Positions 7,955 through 16,218 of a stretch of DNA of 64,000 nt are shown here, piece after piece. The first letter of the stretch is position 1. Each line of letters starts with the position of its first letter. The position numbers were made by a program, and so were the translations under genes. The notes under the pieces were generated by a model. The model was not told where the DNA came from. It searched no databases and was given only the letters and a program-made list of their open reading frames with translations. This DNA comes from Scytonema hofmannii PCC 7110 (GTDB lineage Bacteria; Cyanobacteriota; Cyanobacteriia; Cyanobacteriales; Nostocaceae), in contig NZ_KQ976354.1 in assembly GCF_000346485.2 (NCBI RefSeq), positions 7,978,221 through 8,042,220 on the forward strand. The letters run 5' to 3'.

Positions 7955-8642
7955 GATAGATAAAATTATTCAACAGCAAATAGCCTACTACAATGCGAGA
8001 GCAAACGAATACGATGAATGGTTCAAAAGACTTGGACGCTACGATCGCGGTACAGAAATAAATCAGCGTTGGTTCAATGAAGTTGCTGTAGTGAAAAATG
8101 CACTGTACCAGATTGGCACAGTAGAAACTGCCTTAGAATTAGCTTGTGGTACAGGTATTTGGACACAGGAACTTTTAAAGCTTGGTAAGCGGATTACTGC
8201 ACTTGACGCCTCACAAATGTGTATTGAAATTAATCGTAGCAAGTTAAGTGCTGCTACTAACGTCGAATATCGACAAGTCGATCTATTTACCTGGGAACCA
8301 GATACAGAATATGATTTAGTCTTTTTCTCTTTTTGGTTATCTCATGTACCACCAGAATTGCTCGATTCATTTTTAGCAAAAGTTTATAAATCAGTACGTG
8401 TTGGTGGAAAATTATTTATCATTGATTCCCGTTTTGAGCCAACATCAACAGCCAAAAATCATGTGCTGATTCATGACAGTAACATTTATATTAAACGGAA
8501 GTTAAATGATGGACAAGAATTTCAAATTGTGAAAATTTTCTACCAGCCCGAACAGTTATTAGATAAATTGATACAAGCTGGATTTAATGCCGAAGTCAAA
8601 TTGACTGATAACTATTTTATCTATACCTATGGAGATAAGTAG
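7941..8642 (+). CDS. Class I SAM-dependent methyltransferase with an IS-derived start codon
   Basis: A 233-residue methyltransferase; ALELACGTGIW is motif I for S-adenosylmethionine, ALDASQMCIEI motif II, and DLVFFSFWLSHVPPELL the post-motif region. The IS inserted after the second codon of the original gene: the sequence left of the IS ends ATG ATA G (6739-6745) and the sequence to the right continues ATAAAATT, giving MIDKII. The IS right end supplies a new in-frame ATG (7941) encoding MRKSW and then continues into the native IDKII. An ATG at 7896 within the IS is also in frame. The protein can thus still be made, without its native promoter. A related fragment is at 25630-25860. Substrate unknown. 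Confidence 0.8.
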   Translation: MRKSWIDKIIQQQIAYYNARANEYDEWFKRLGRYDRGTEINQRWFNEVAVVKNALYQIGTVETALELACGTGIWTQELLKLGKRITALDASQMCIEINRSKLSAATNVEYRQVDLFTWEPDTEYDLVFFSFWLSHVPPELLDSFLAKVYKSVRVGGKLFIIDSRFEPTSTAKNHVLIHDSNIYIKRKLNDGQEFQIVKIFYQPEQLLDKLIQAGFNAEVKLTDNYFIYTYGDK

Positions 8643-8685
8643 GAAGCGAACACTCTTGACTTCCCGGACATATATTGAGATGCTA

Positions 8686-8706
8686 ATATTTAGAACAACT
8701 AAATAT
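8686..8706. promoter_or_regulatory. Inverted-repeat operator candidate of the ABC exporter
   Basis: ATATTTAG (8686-8693), AACAA, CTAAATAT (8699-8706): a perfect 8-5-8 inverted repeat ending 10 bp before the GTG start of the exporter ATPase. MarR-family regulators usually bind such short A/T-rich palindromes, and a (broken) MarR gene closes this operon. Confidence 0.55.
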
Positions 8707-8716
8707 ATTTAACCTT

Positions 8717-9571
8717 GTGATGAGATTGACGGGAAAAACTGAGCGCTCAGAAAAGCCTGCAAGCGCTTCTAGACAGAGCATTTTAGAAACCCAAGGGCTC
8801 ACGCGCCGCTTTGACAAGTTCACAGCGGTTGATGCCGTGAGTATATCCGTAGCACCTGGTGAAGTTTTTGGCTTGCTTGGTCCTAATGGGGCGGGCAAAA
8901 GTACAGTGATTAAGATGTTGACGACACTGTTACCACCCAGCTTTGGGCGAGCAACGTTAGCTGGCTATGATGTGACTCATCAACCCGATGCAGTCAGAAG
9001 GGTTATTGGTTATGTACCTCAAGCTCTTTCTGCTGATGGCAGTCTCACAGGCTATGAAAATCTCTTAATCTTTGCCAAGCTATATGACATCCCATCTGGG
9101 CGACGAGAACAACGCATCCGTGATATGTTGGCTTTTATGGGTTTGCAAGAAGCTGCCCATCGTCTGGTCAGAAATTATTCTGGTGGGATGATTCGCAAGT
9201 TGGAAATTGCCCAATCAATCTTGCATCGACCTTTGGTTTTGTTTCTTGATGAACCAACAGTAGGACTCGATCCAATTGCCCGCAGCCAGGTATGGAATCT
9301 TGTGCAACAACTCTGTGCTGACTATGGCACAACCATATTTTTAACAACCCACTTTTTAGAAGAAGCTGATAGTCTGTGCAACCGAGTGGTAATTATGAAT
9401 CGGGGAAAAGAGATTGTGACTGGTTCACCTACAGAGTTAAAAGCTGCTCTGGGTAAACCAAACGCAAGTTTGGATGATGTTTTTATTCACTATACAGGGC
9501 ATGAATTAGTATCGGGAGTTAGTTATCATGACACAGCAACAACCAGACGTAATGCTCAACGATTGGGATAA
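8717..9571 (+). CDS. ABC transporter ATPase of the daunorubicin-resistance (DrrA) type
   Basis: A 284-residue nucleotide-binding protein. Walker A is GPNGAGKST (residues 55-63), the signature is NYSGGM, Walker B is LVLFLDEPTVGLDP, and the H-loop is TTHF. The LTRRFDKFTAVDAVS start and the GLDPIARSQVW segment are typical of DrrA/NodI ATPases that pair with ABC-2 permeases. It energises export of a hydrophobic compound through the membrane protein encoded next, whose start overlaps by 44 bp. The start is GTG at 8717 or ATG at 8720; no strong ribosome site. Confidence 0.9.
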   Translation: MMRLTGKTERSEKPASASRQSILETQGLTRRFDKFTAVDAVSISVAPGEVFGLLGPNGAGKSTVIKMLTTLLPPSFGRATLAGYDVTHQPDAVRRVIGYVPQALSADGSLTGYENLLIFAKLYDIPSGRREQRIRDMLAFMGLQEAAHRLVRNYSGGMIRKLEIAQSILHRPLVLFLDEPTVGLDPIARSQVWNLVQQLCADYGTTIFLTTHFLEEADSLCNRVVIMNRGKEIVTGSPTELKAALGKPNASLDDVFIHYTGHELVSGVSYHDTATTRRNAQRLG

Positions 9572-10382
9572 ACCACGTCCGACTCGTCGAGGCAATTTTA
9601 TTTTTGCGATCGCTGAACTAGCCAGCAAAACCCTTGTTGTCGCTGAACTAGAAGTGCGTAAACTTCGCCACGATCCCAGCGATCTAATCATACGAGGTGT
9701 ACAGCCTGCGTTATGGCTTCTTATCTTTGGACAAGTCTTCACCCGCATTCGTGCTATTCCTACAGGAAACTTATCCTATTTAGATTTCATGACTCCTGGT
9801 ATTCTTGCTCAGAGCGTGCTATTTGTGGCAATTTTAACTGGTGGTATGACACTAATTTGGGAGCGAGATTTAGGAATTGTGCATAAATTACTCGCTAGCC
9901 CCATACCCCGTGCGGCGTTGGTGTTGGGTAAAGCCGTTGCTTGTGGAGTAAGGAGTTTATCACAGATAGTGATTATTTATGGATTAGGACTGCTGTTAGG
10001 TGTTAAAGTTAACCTGAATGGATTAGCTTTACTCCAAGTCGTGGTAATTGTGCTATTGGGAGCGGGTTGTTTTTGTGTGTTTTCACTCATTATTGGTTGT
10101 CTTGTAAAAAACCGAGAACGGTTTACGGGAATTGGACAATTGATTACAATGCCTTTGTTCTTTGCCAGTAATGCCATCTATCCCCTGTCACTGATGCCAA
10201 GTTGGTTACAATTCCTAGCCCTAGTCAATCCCTTAACATATCAGGTTGATGCTTTGCGAGGTATAATGCTGACAAATGGCTCTAGCTTATACGGATTTGG
10301 TTTGGACTGTACGATTCTCTTGCTAACATTAGTAGGCTTAACAATCATTTGTGGAAGACTTTATCCACGGGTGGCGATGTAA
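9528..10382 (+). CDS. ABC-2 type permease (DrrB-like)
   Basis: A 284-residue membrane protein with about six hydrophobic segments (for example PALWLLIFGQVFTRI, ILAQSVLFVAILTGG, LLQVVVIVLLGAGCFCVFSLII and the C-terminal TILLLTLVGLTIICG). The sequence LDFMTPGILAQSVLF and ERDLGIVHKLLASPIPRAALVLGK are hallmarks of the DrrB/NodJ family. Starts at ATG 9528 inside the end of the ATPase gene, so the two are translationally coupled subunits of one exporter. Confidence 0.9.
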   Translation: MTQQQPDVMLNDWDKPRPTRRGNFIFAIAELASKTLVVAELEVRKLRHDPSDLIIRGVQPALWLLIFGQVFTRIRAIPTGNLSYLDFMTPGILAQSVLFVAILTGGMTLIWERDLGIVHKLLASPIPRAALVLGKAVACGVRSLSQIVIIYGLGLLLGVKVNLNGLALLQVVVIVLLGAGCFCVFSLIIGCLVKNRERFTGIGQLITMPLFFASNAIYPLSLMPSWLQFLALVNPLTYQVDALRGIMLTNGSSLYGFGLDCTILLLTLVGLTIICGRLYPRVAM

Positions 10383-10401
10383 TTGGGAGAACAATAGTCC
10401 T

Positions 10402-10948
10402 ATGAAGCTCGATAAACCTTTTCAAGGCGCAACTTCCTTTGAATGTGCAGCCAGAGTGATGGAGACAATCCCACTATTGATGCGGTTTATTCGAGCGGAT
10501 ATGCGTACTCATAGTGGGGACTCTCTGTCCATACCTCAGCTGCGATCGCGAAGCACAAGCCGTACCCGGCTTATCGCTCGCATTTCTCAATCGCAATCCG
10601 GGAGCGTCATTATCGGAGTTAGCAGAGCATCTAGGTGTCACCTGTGCTACAGCATCAACAACAACAGAACGACTAGTACAACGCACTTTGGTACAACGTA
10701 GCGATCATCCTGAGGAGCGACGACGAGTCGTTCTTAATTTAACTAAGGAAGGAAAGCAGCTTTTCGAGCAATCAACGGACAAAACTCGCGTTCATATTGC
10801 TGACATTCTAGAAAGTTTAACACCAGAACGAATATCACAAATTGAAGAAAGTTTAACTTTACTTAAAAATGTCTTTGACCAAACAGAAGTTAAAAACGCT
10901 CCCATTAGCGTCCCTCGTGAAGTCCGTACTGAAGGAAAACAGAGCTAG
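10402..10948 (+). pseudogene. MarR-family regulator frameshifted by a 28-bp insertion
   Basis: Two frames together encode a MarR protein. The first (from ATG 10402: MKLDKPFQGATSFECAARVM to SIPQLR) and the second (LAFLNRNPGASLSELAEHLG, the winged helix, to EVKNAPIS) are separated by a 28-bp insert at 10547-10574. Removing the insert restores GCGATCGC and a 172-residue frame reading PQLRSLAFLNRN, as MarR proteins do. The gene follows the exporter permease by 19 bp, the usual place for its repressor. An internal start at 10514 could make a truncated product lacking the dimerisation helix. Loss should derepress the exporter if the palindrome at 8686 is its operator. Confidence 0.85.
10547..10574 (+). 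repeat. 28-bp palindromic insertion in a HIP1 site
   Basis: Inserted between GCGAT and CGC of a HIP1 octamer. It starts CGCGAAGCAC, contains the hairpin AAGCCG-TACC-CGGCTT and ends with AT. A second 28-bp element with the same layout interrupts the dienelactone hydrolase at 28009-28036. It resembles the small dispersed repeats reported in filamentous cyanobacteria. Confidence 0.75.
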
Positions 10949-11004
10949 GATTTCTCTCCAGTTGAAGCGAGTGTTTTCTTATGTTAAGTGTCAATACTAC
11001 TATA

Positions 11005-11030
11005 TACTGTAAATCGACCAATTTAACGTA
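11005..11030 (+). promoter_or_regulatory. 26-bp regulon operator (site 3)
   Basis: TACTGTAA (11005-11012), ten bases, TTAACGTA (11023-11030). It ends 25 bp before the GTG start of the aminotransferase. Confidence 0.65.
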
Positions 11031-11055
11031 AATTTTTATGAATGGAGGAATCAGC

Positions 11056-12246
11056 GTGACTCAGACAGGAAAGCAGAAAATTTCCCAGAAGGCAAACCAG
11101 TTTACAGAGTCAGTCATTCGCGAAATGACCAGAGTTGCATTACAATACAATGCTGTGAATTTAGCGCAAGGATTTCCTGATTTTCCATGTCCACCTGAGT
11201 TAAAACGAGCAGCCTGTGCAGCAATTGAGGAAGACGTTAATCAGTACGCTATTACTTGGGGGGATAAAGCTTTCCGCCACGCGATCGCGGAAAAAGTCCA
11301 TTGGTATTTGGGATTGAATGTCGATCCTGAACGACAAATGACTGTGACTTGTGGTTCAACAGAAGCAATGGCTGCGGTAATGCTGGCTACTTTGAATCCT
11401 GGTGATGAAGTGATAGTGTTTGAGCCATATTACGAAAACTACGGTCCCGATGCAGTTTTGGCTAGTGCAACGCCTCGTTATGTGTCACTGCATCCACCTG
11501 AGTGGACATTTGATGAAGCAGAATTACGCAACAGCTTCAATGAACATACGAAAGCCATTATTATTAATACGCCCCATAACCCAACTGGCAAAGTCTTTAC
11601 TCGTGAAGAACTAACCCTAATTGCTGAACTTTCTCAAAAGTGGGATGTGCTAGTCTTTACAGATGAAATATACGAACACATTCTCTATGATGGAACACAG
11701 CACATTGCAATGGCAACTCTGCCTGGAATGTTTGAGCGAACTGTCACTATCAATGGTCTTTCCAAAACCTACAGTGTAACTGGTTGGCGAGTCGGCTACA
11801 TTTTAGCCAATTCAGAATTAACAGGAGCAATTCGCAAAGTTCATGATTTTCTTACTGTTGGCGCACCCGCACCCTTGCAAAGGGCTGGAGTAGCGGCGAT
11901 GCAGCTTCCTGTTAGCTACTACGAAGAACTGGCAAAGCTTTATCACCAAAAACGAGATAATATTCTGCAAATACTGGATGCGGTGGGAATTCCCTATTTT
12001 GTTCCTCAAGGAGCCTACTACGTGTTTGCTGACATTTCGGACTTTGGTTACAAAAACGATGTGGAATTCACTGAATCTTTAATTAAAGAAATTGGTGTGG
12101 CGGTGGTTCCCGGTTCTAGCTTTTTCGCACAATCAGAGAAGGGCAAGAAATTCATTAGATTTTGTTTTAGTAAGAAACCCGAAACTTTAGCAAAGGCAGG
12201 AGAGCGTTTATTGAAATTACAATCAATTCTACAAGCTGTAAACTGA
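11056..12246 (+). CDS. Class I/II PLP-dependent aminotransferase (methionine / kynurenine aminotransferase-like)
   Basis: A 396-residue fold-type I aminotransferase. SKTYSVTGWRVGYI contains the Schiff-base lysine (near residue 237). NTPHNPTGKVF and FTDEIYEHILYDG supply the conserved Asn, Asp and Tyr around the cofactor, and RFCFSK the substrate-binding arginine. It resembles the YbdL/kynurenine-aminotransferase branch, which acts on methionine, glutamine and aromatic amino acids. I chose GTG 11056 because GGAGGA lies 7 bp upstream of it; the earlier ATG at 11038 would place the ribosome site inside the gene. The regulon operator directly precedes it, and a GNAT gene follows 30 bp downstream. 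Confidence 0.85.
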   Translation: MTQTGKQKISQKANQFTESVIREMTRVALQYNAVNLAQGFPDFPCPPELKRAACAAIEEDVNQYAITWGDKAFRHAIAEKVHWYLGLNVDPERQMTVTCGSTEAMAAVMLATLNPGDEVIVFEPYYENYGPDAVLASATPRYVSLHPPEWTFDEAELRNSFNEHTKAIIINTPHNPTGKVFTREELTLIAELSQKWDVLVFTDEIYEHILYDGTQHIAMATLPGMFERTVTINGLSKTYSVTGWRVGYILANSELTGAIRKVHDFLTVGAPAPLQRAGVAAMQLPVSYYEELAKLYHQKRDNILQILDAVGIPYFVPQGAYYVFADISDFGYKNDVEFTESLIKEIGVAVVPGSSFFAQSEKGKKFIRFCFSKKPETLAKAGERLLKLQSILQAVN

Positions 12247-12276
12247 GTAAAAAGAAAGCTGGGTTTGGGTATTTCA

Positions 12277-13008
12277 ATGTATAGACTAGTTGAAGAAATA
12301 TCGCTGAAAGCATGGCCTGCTTTTGAAACGATTGACCATCACGATTGGCTGATACGTTTTGCAGATGGTTACACCAAGCGAGCCAATTCAGTGACAGTTC
12401 TAGATCGAGTCGGCTCGAACATTGAAGAGAAGATAAACTACTGTGAGTCTCAGTATCGCGAACGCAGACAAAAGCCCATTTTTCGTTTGCTTTCATTTAC
12501 TAACCCATTGATGTTGGATAACAAGCTAGCTGCTAGAGGTTATCAACTCGTTGACCCAACTTTAGTCATGGGTCTTGCATTATCAGATCAATTATTTGAT
12601 GATGTATCCGTTCCCAGCCAGGAAAGTCTTAGCGATTGGTTAGTTGCCTATGATGACTTACAAGCTTCAGGAGAGCAGCTATCGACTATCCATCACATGA
12701 TATTGACAGCAATCCAAGCAGAAACCCTGTTGGCATCATCCAGACAAGATGGAAAAATCGTTGCCTGCGGGTTAGGTGTTTTAGAAAGTAATTATTTAGG
12801 CATTTTTGACCTGATTACAAGTCCAATGCAACGGAGGCGCGGCTATGCAAAGGCGATTATTCAGGGATTGCTCCAGTGGGGTATCAATAAAGGAGCTTGT
12901 TTTTCTTACATCCAGGTCGTGAAGGCGAATATTCCAGCGTGCAACTTGTATGAAAAACTCGGTTATAAACCAATGTATGAGTACTGGTATAGAGTAGGCT
13001 ATCTTTAA
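12277..13008 (+). CDS. GNAT-family N-acetyltransferase
   Basis: A 243-residue protein whose C-terminal third has the acetyl-CoA-binding core (LGIFDLITSPMQRRRGYAKA with the R/Q-x-x-G-Y/x-A loop, then ACNLYEKLGYKPMYEYWYR). The N-terminal two thirds diverges more, as in the two-domain GNATs whose first half lost acetyl-CoA binding. ATG 12277 is the likely start. Only 30 bp follow the aminotransferase stop, so it is probably in one transcript under operator site 3. The acceptor amine is unknown. Confidence 0.75.
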   Translation: MYRLVEEISLKAWPAFETIDHHDWLIRFADGYTKRANSVTVLDRVGSNIEEKINYCESQYRERRQKPIFRLLSFTNPLMLDNKLAARGYQLVDPTLVMGLALSDQLFDDVSVPSQESLSDWLVAYDDLQASGEQLSTIHHMILTAIQAETLLASSRQDGKIVACGLGVLESNYLGIFDLITSPMQRRRGYAKAIIQGLLQWGINKGACFSYIQVVKANIPACNLYEKLGYKPMYEYWYRVGYL

Positions 13009-13026
13009 CAACACACCACATTATAA

Positions 13027-13130
13027 CAATCCTAAATCATTTGTAAAATCTCCTCTTTCTTCCCTCTGCGTTCTCTGCGCCTCTGCGGTTTATTCAAAAA
13101 AAGTAATTTTTACAATTCAAATAGGATTGC
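13027..13130. repeat. Short inverted-repeat element (MITE-like)
   Basis: About 104 bp bounded by CAATCCTA and TAGGATTG, with further pairing of TTTGTAAAAT with ATTTTTACAA inside. The middle holds the common cyanobacterial 'ctctgcgttctctgcgcctctgcgg' tract in shortened form. One end (AGCAATCCTATTTGA) recurs at 22499-22513. No coding capacity. Confidence 0.6.
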
Positions 13131-13577
13131 TACATAACCGATGCGTCCTGCGACTGGTTGAATGTCAAAGTAGTTAGAACTCATGTGTTTGTGTCTCCAA
13201 GGTAGTTCGTACTTGTCCTGTTCTAGAACACCATTTGTGCTTTAACTACGGTTTATTTATTGATTAACAGATGTATGTATATCATAATTGCATTACCTCA
13301 GTTGCAAGACAAGTCTTTAGCAAACAAAATATACGTTATTCTTAATTTACATTTGTCTAAAGTTTAGCTCATCTAACTGTTTTTACTCGATTGAAGGTTG
13401 GGGACTGTGGTAACAATACCATTACTCCCGTTTCTGGGCTTCATTTCTCTTCCGCTTAAAACGAACCCCAAAATGCTTACCACTATTAAACCTAGAAGTG
13501 CAATTGGGTGTAGCATTGCTTGAGATTTTCATACTGTTAATCAGCAACGCCTTAAATTTGAATAGCGCTAAAGAATG
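13131..13577. other. Gene-free stretch before binding protein 2
   Basis: 447 bp in which I find no open reading frame with recognisable similarity, no hairpin with a T-run and no regulon operator. It is downstream of two converging genes. Confidence 0.5.
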
Positions 13578-14657
13578 CTATTTTTGACTGATTGTTGACG
13601 GAGTAAGTGCTGCATACTGTTCAGGTGTCAGCATAGCTTCCTGAACATTCAAAGGTTTAGGCAACAAACCATTTTTATAGAAATAATCTGCGATCCTCTG
13701 TTGTTCCTTGATTAAATTTGGGGAAATAGCTCTTAATCCGTAGCCGCGACGGCTGATAAACGAGTCCATCACGTCCGGCGGTAGTTTCTGATACGGCATA
13801 ATGAGCTTTGCAGTTTCTTTGGGATGCGCCTCAGCCCAACGCTCAATTTTATCAATCTCCTCAATGACTATTCGCAGCAGTTCAGGATTGTCAATTGCAA
13901 ACCGCTTTGCCCCGATATAATATCCACCAGGTGAATCAAGCCCTTGGGCATTCCTAAGAATTCGTGCCTTACCCAATTTTTCAGCCCGAGCTAGATGGGG
14001 ATCGCTAGTTACCCAAACGCCAATTTTCCCTTCTAGAAATGCACTACTAGCTTCTACGTTAGGTATACTCAGAACTTGAATATCACTATATTTCAAGCCT
14101 ACATCTTCCAAAGCTCTAATGATGAAGTAGTGAGACGCAGAGGCTTTTTGGAAAACGACTTTTTGCCCTTTGATATCCTTGACACTCTTGATAGGGGAAT
14201 CTGGAGGGACGGCGATCGCACTCCTTCTACCATCACTTCGCCGACCAACAACATAAGCGATCTGAGCACCAGCCGCTTGGGCGAAGATGGGAGGAGTTTC
14301 GCCAACATTCCCCAAGTCTATTTTGCCAACATTCATAGCTTCCATCAACTGCGGACCTTGGGCAAATTGTGCCCACTCCACCTTAATACCCAAGGGTTCC
14401 AGACGCTTTTCCAAGACTTTCGTTACCCTGACTAAATCGCCCGCTTGTTGATACCCCATGCGAAGAACTTTGGTCTTAATTTCAGATTTCTGATTGTCTG
14501 CTACTTGATTAGCAGAAGATTGGTTTAGTGCTTTTTGGCTTTCTTGCGTACAACTGATTAATGTTAATGAAGTTGCAAAAGTTAACAATCCTGGCACCAA
14601 GAGCAGTGTAAAGCGATGGAATATTTTGAAATATTGAGGTTTGACTGTAGCGACCAT
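13578..14657 (-). CDS. ssuA-like: Sulfonate-type ABC transporter substrate-binding lipoprotein 2
   Basis: A 359-residue SsuA-family protein. ATG 14657 is preferred over an upstream TTG. The signal peptide ends with LISC, a lipobox, so it is probably membrane-anchored. Family blocks are VEWAQFAQGPQLMEAMNVGKID, split by GNVGETPPIFAQAAG, then VKDIKGQKVVFQKASAS and WVTSDPHLARAEK. It lies 21 bp downstream of a ModA-like gene, probably one transcript. Unlike binding proteins 1 and 3 it has no 26-bp operator of its own. It is closest in pattern to binding protein 4 (52391-53419), which shares the EQYAALTP/EQYAAFTP tail. Confidence 0.85.
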   Translation of the reverse strand: MVATVKPQYFKIFHRFTLLLVPGLLTFATSLTLISCTQESQKALNQSSANQVADNQKSEIKTKVLRMGYQQAGDLVRVTKVLEKRLEPLGIKVEWAQFAQGPQLMEAMNVGKIDLGNVGETPPIFAQAAGAQIAYVVGRRSDGRRSAIAVPPDSPIKSVKDIKGQKVVFQKASASHYFIIRALEDVGLKYSDIQVLSIPNVEASSAFLEGKIGVWVTSDPHLARAEKLGKARILRNAQGLDSPGGYYIGAKRFAIDNPELLRIVIEEIDKIERWAEAHPKETAKLIMPYQKLPPDVMDSFISRRGYGLRAISPNLIKEQQRIADYFYKNGLLPKPLNVQEAMLTPEQYAALTPSTISQK

Positions 14658-14678
14658 AAGTTTTTTGTTGATGAACAA

Positions 14679-15479
14679 TTATTTGACATTCACAATAAAT
14701 CCATATTTTTTGAGTACAACCTTAGCTTGCTCGCTAGACAAAAACTTGATAAACTCCTTAGCAGCTTCGACATTTGAACTGTTTTTGAGCACTGCTACAG
14801 GATAAATAATGGGGGAATAAAATTTTCCATCAGCAGCAACAGCGACTTTTACCTTATTAGAGACTTTAGCATCGGTAGCGTAACCTAGACCTGCATCAGC
14901 ATTACCACTTTCTACTGACGCCAAAACTTGACTAACTTTATCCACATAGACGAGTTTGGGCTTAACCTTCTCAAAAATACCCAACTTCTTAAAAACTTGC
15001 TTTGCATATCGTCCAGAGGGGACATTTTTCGGCTCTCCGATCGCGATTTTCTTGACTTTAGGGTCTGCCAAGGTATAGAAGCTGGTAATGCCAACAGAAT
15101 GACTCTTAGGCACTATCAAAACTAGACGGTTATTTGCCATGATGCCACGTGTTTTTGGAACCAGCATCCCTTTTTCTTCCAAAGCATCTACTTGGTTTTT
15201 GGCAGTAGAAATATAGATATCAGATGGCGCACCCTTCTCTATCTGTTGTTGCAATGCACCAGACGCTCCGAAGTTATAACTAATGTTAATATTTGGTTGA
15301 GTTTGTTGATACAGAGGCTTGATTTCATCCAAGGGTTCTTTTAAAGAAGCTGCTGCAGATACGACTAAGTTAGTGTTTGACTGTGCGACTACAACAGTGG
15401 GGGTAACCAACCGAAAGCCAACTGCAAAAAGCCCGCTAGTAATAGCTGCAGTACTTAAAACAAGAATTGGTCTTTTCAT
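14679..15479 (-). CDS. modA-like: Molybdate-type ABC transporter substrate-binding protein
   Basis: A 266-residue periplasmic protein with an N-terminal signal (LVLSTAAITSGLFAVGF). The blocks VVSAAASLKEPLDEI, YNFGASGALQQQIEKGAPSD, and VESGNADAGLGYATDAK are those of ModA, where the serines of ASL and the GASG loop bind the oxyanion. ModA-like proteins bind molybdate or tungstate, and some related ones sulfate. Its pairing with a sulfonate binding protein rather than with modB/modC makes the ligand open. An inverted repeat at 15559-15580 lies upstream. Confidence 0.85.
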   Translation of the reverse strand: MKRPILVLSTAAITSGLFAVGFRLVTPTVVVAQSNTNLVVSAAASLKEPLDEIKPLYQQTQPNINISYNFGASGALQQQIEKGAPSDIYISTAKNQVDALEEKGMLVPKTRGIMANNRLVLIVPKSHSVGITSFYTLADPKVKKIAIGEPKNVPSGRYAKQVFKKLGIFEKVKPKLVYVDKVSQVLASVESGNADAGLGYATDAKVSNKVKVAVAADGKFYSPIIYPVAVLKNSSNVEAAKEFIKFLSSEQAKVVLKKYGFIVNVK

Positions 15480-15558
15480 TCTTTTATTAAAAAAGTTGAT
15501 AGAGATAGAGTTGTTTATCGGTAGAAGCTTACCAACAGAGACAGAAAAAAGGTAGTAT

Positions 15559-15580
15559 TAACCAACACAATTTTTGGTTA
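15559..15580 (-). promoter_or_regulatory. Inverted repeat upstream of the ModA-like gene
   Basis: TAACCAA (15559-15565), eight bases, TTGGTTA (15574-15580), 79 bp before the ModA-like start. It has a different sequence and spacing from the 26-bp operator, so a separate regulator is likely. Confidence 0.45.
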
Positions 15581-15670
15581 GAATGTTTGACAAGTTAAGT
15601 CTTTTCAAGGAGTCAATGAAATAGTGACTACTAACGAAAATGTTTCCCCTATATCTATAGGTATAGTGAA

Positions 15671-15790
15671 GATAATGCGGCAAAAGCTAATTTACGTGAA
15701 GTACAGAAACGCTTGTCGTTGCTGCAAAGTGGCAGCCGTTCTGAAGATATTGTACAGATGCATTCACAGTGCAAGGTACGATTTCGTGCC
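15671..15790 (+). pseudogene. Fragment of a HlyD/membrane-fusion-type export protein
   Basis: The frame from 15671 reads DNAAKANLREVQKRLSLL, then QSGSRSEDI, a signature of the coiled-coil hairpin of HlyD/DevB adaptor proteins. Nothing before or after fits the family, so only about 35 codons survive. Confidence 0.5.
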
Positions 15791-16218
15791 AGTTTTGACC
15801 CCTCCCTAACCCTCCCCTTACCCATATTTCTCACGCTTCGTTGCGATACTTCTACGGAGTTACTGCGTGAACTCTATTATCAAAACCTCTATCCAGCTTA
15901 AAGGTTGAGCGTTTTATAGCAAGTGCAAATCACGACAGTACGTTGACGGGGTATTTTATCTCAAGTCTAAATGGCATAAGTATTTTGGGCAAGTCGTCTA
16001 AATGTTTGTAAGAAATCCGGGTTTAAGATTTAGTATTCCTTTTTACCTCGACATCGTTACAAATTCAAAAACTATTTGCCCCTGGTAAAGGGGGTTGGGG
16101 GATCTATTCTCATTTAACAACAGATCTAATTCTCATACTTTAAGTAGAGCGATCGCCAAAAGCCAAAGATATTTTTCACTAGCACTTCAACCAATACTTC
16201 TCAATAAGTGCCAGTCAT
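15791..16218. other. Gene-free stretch after the HlyD fragment
   Basis: 428 bp. It contains CCCTCCCTAACCCTCCCC and 'cccctggtaaagggggttggggg' type repeats usual in cyanobacterial intergenic DNA and one HIP1 site, but no gene that I can support. Confidence 0.5.

Noticed and set aside
10351-10701. Alternative open frame through the MarR 5' part
   Set aside because: After SIPQLR it continues only through the 28-bp insert and out-of-frame sequence; it is the frameshifted product, not a separate gene.
13131-13577. Possible gene fragments on the minus strand near 13400-13480
   Set aside because: Short, interrupted by stops in all frames and without recognisable protein similarity.
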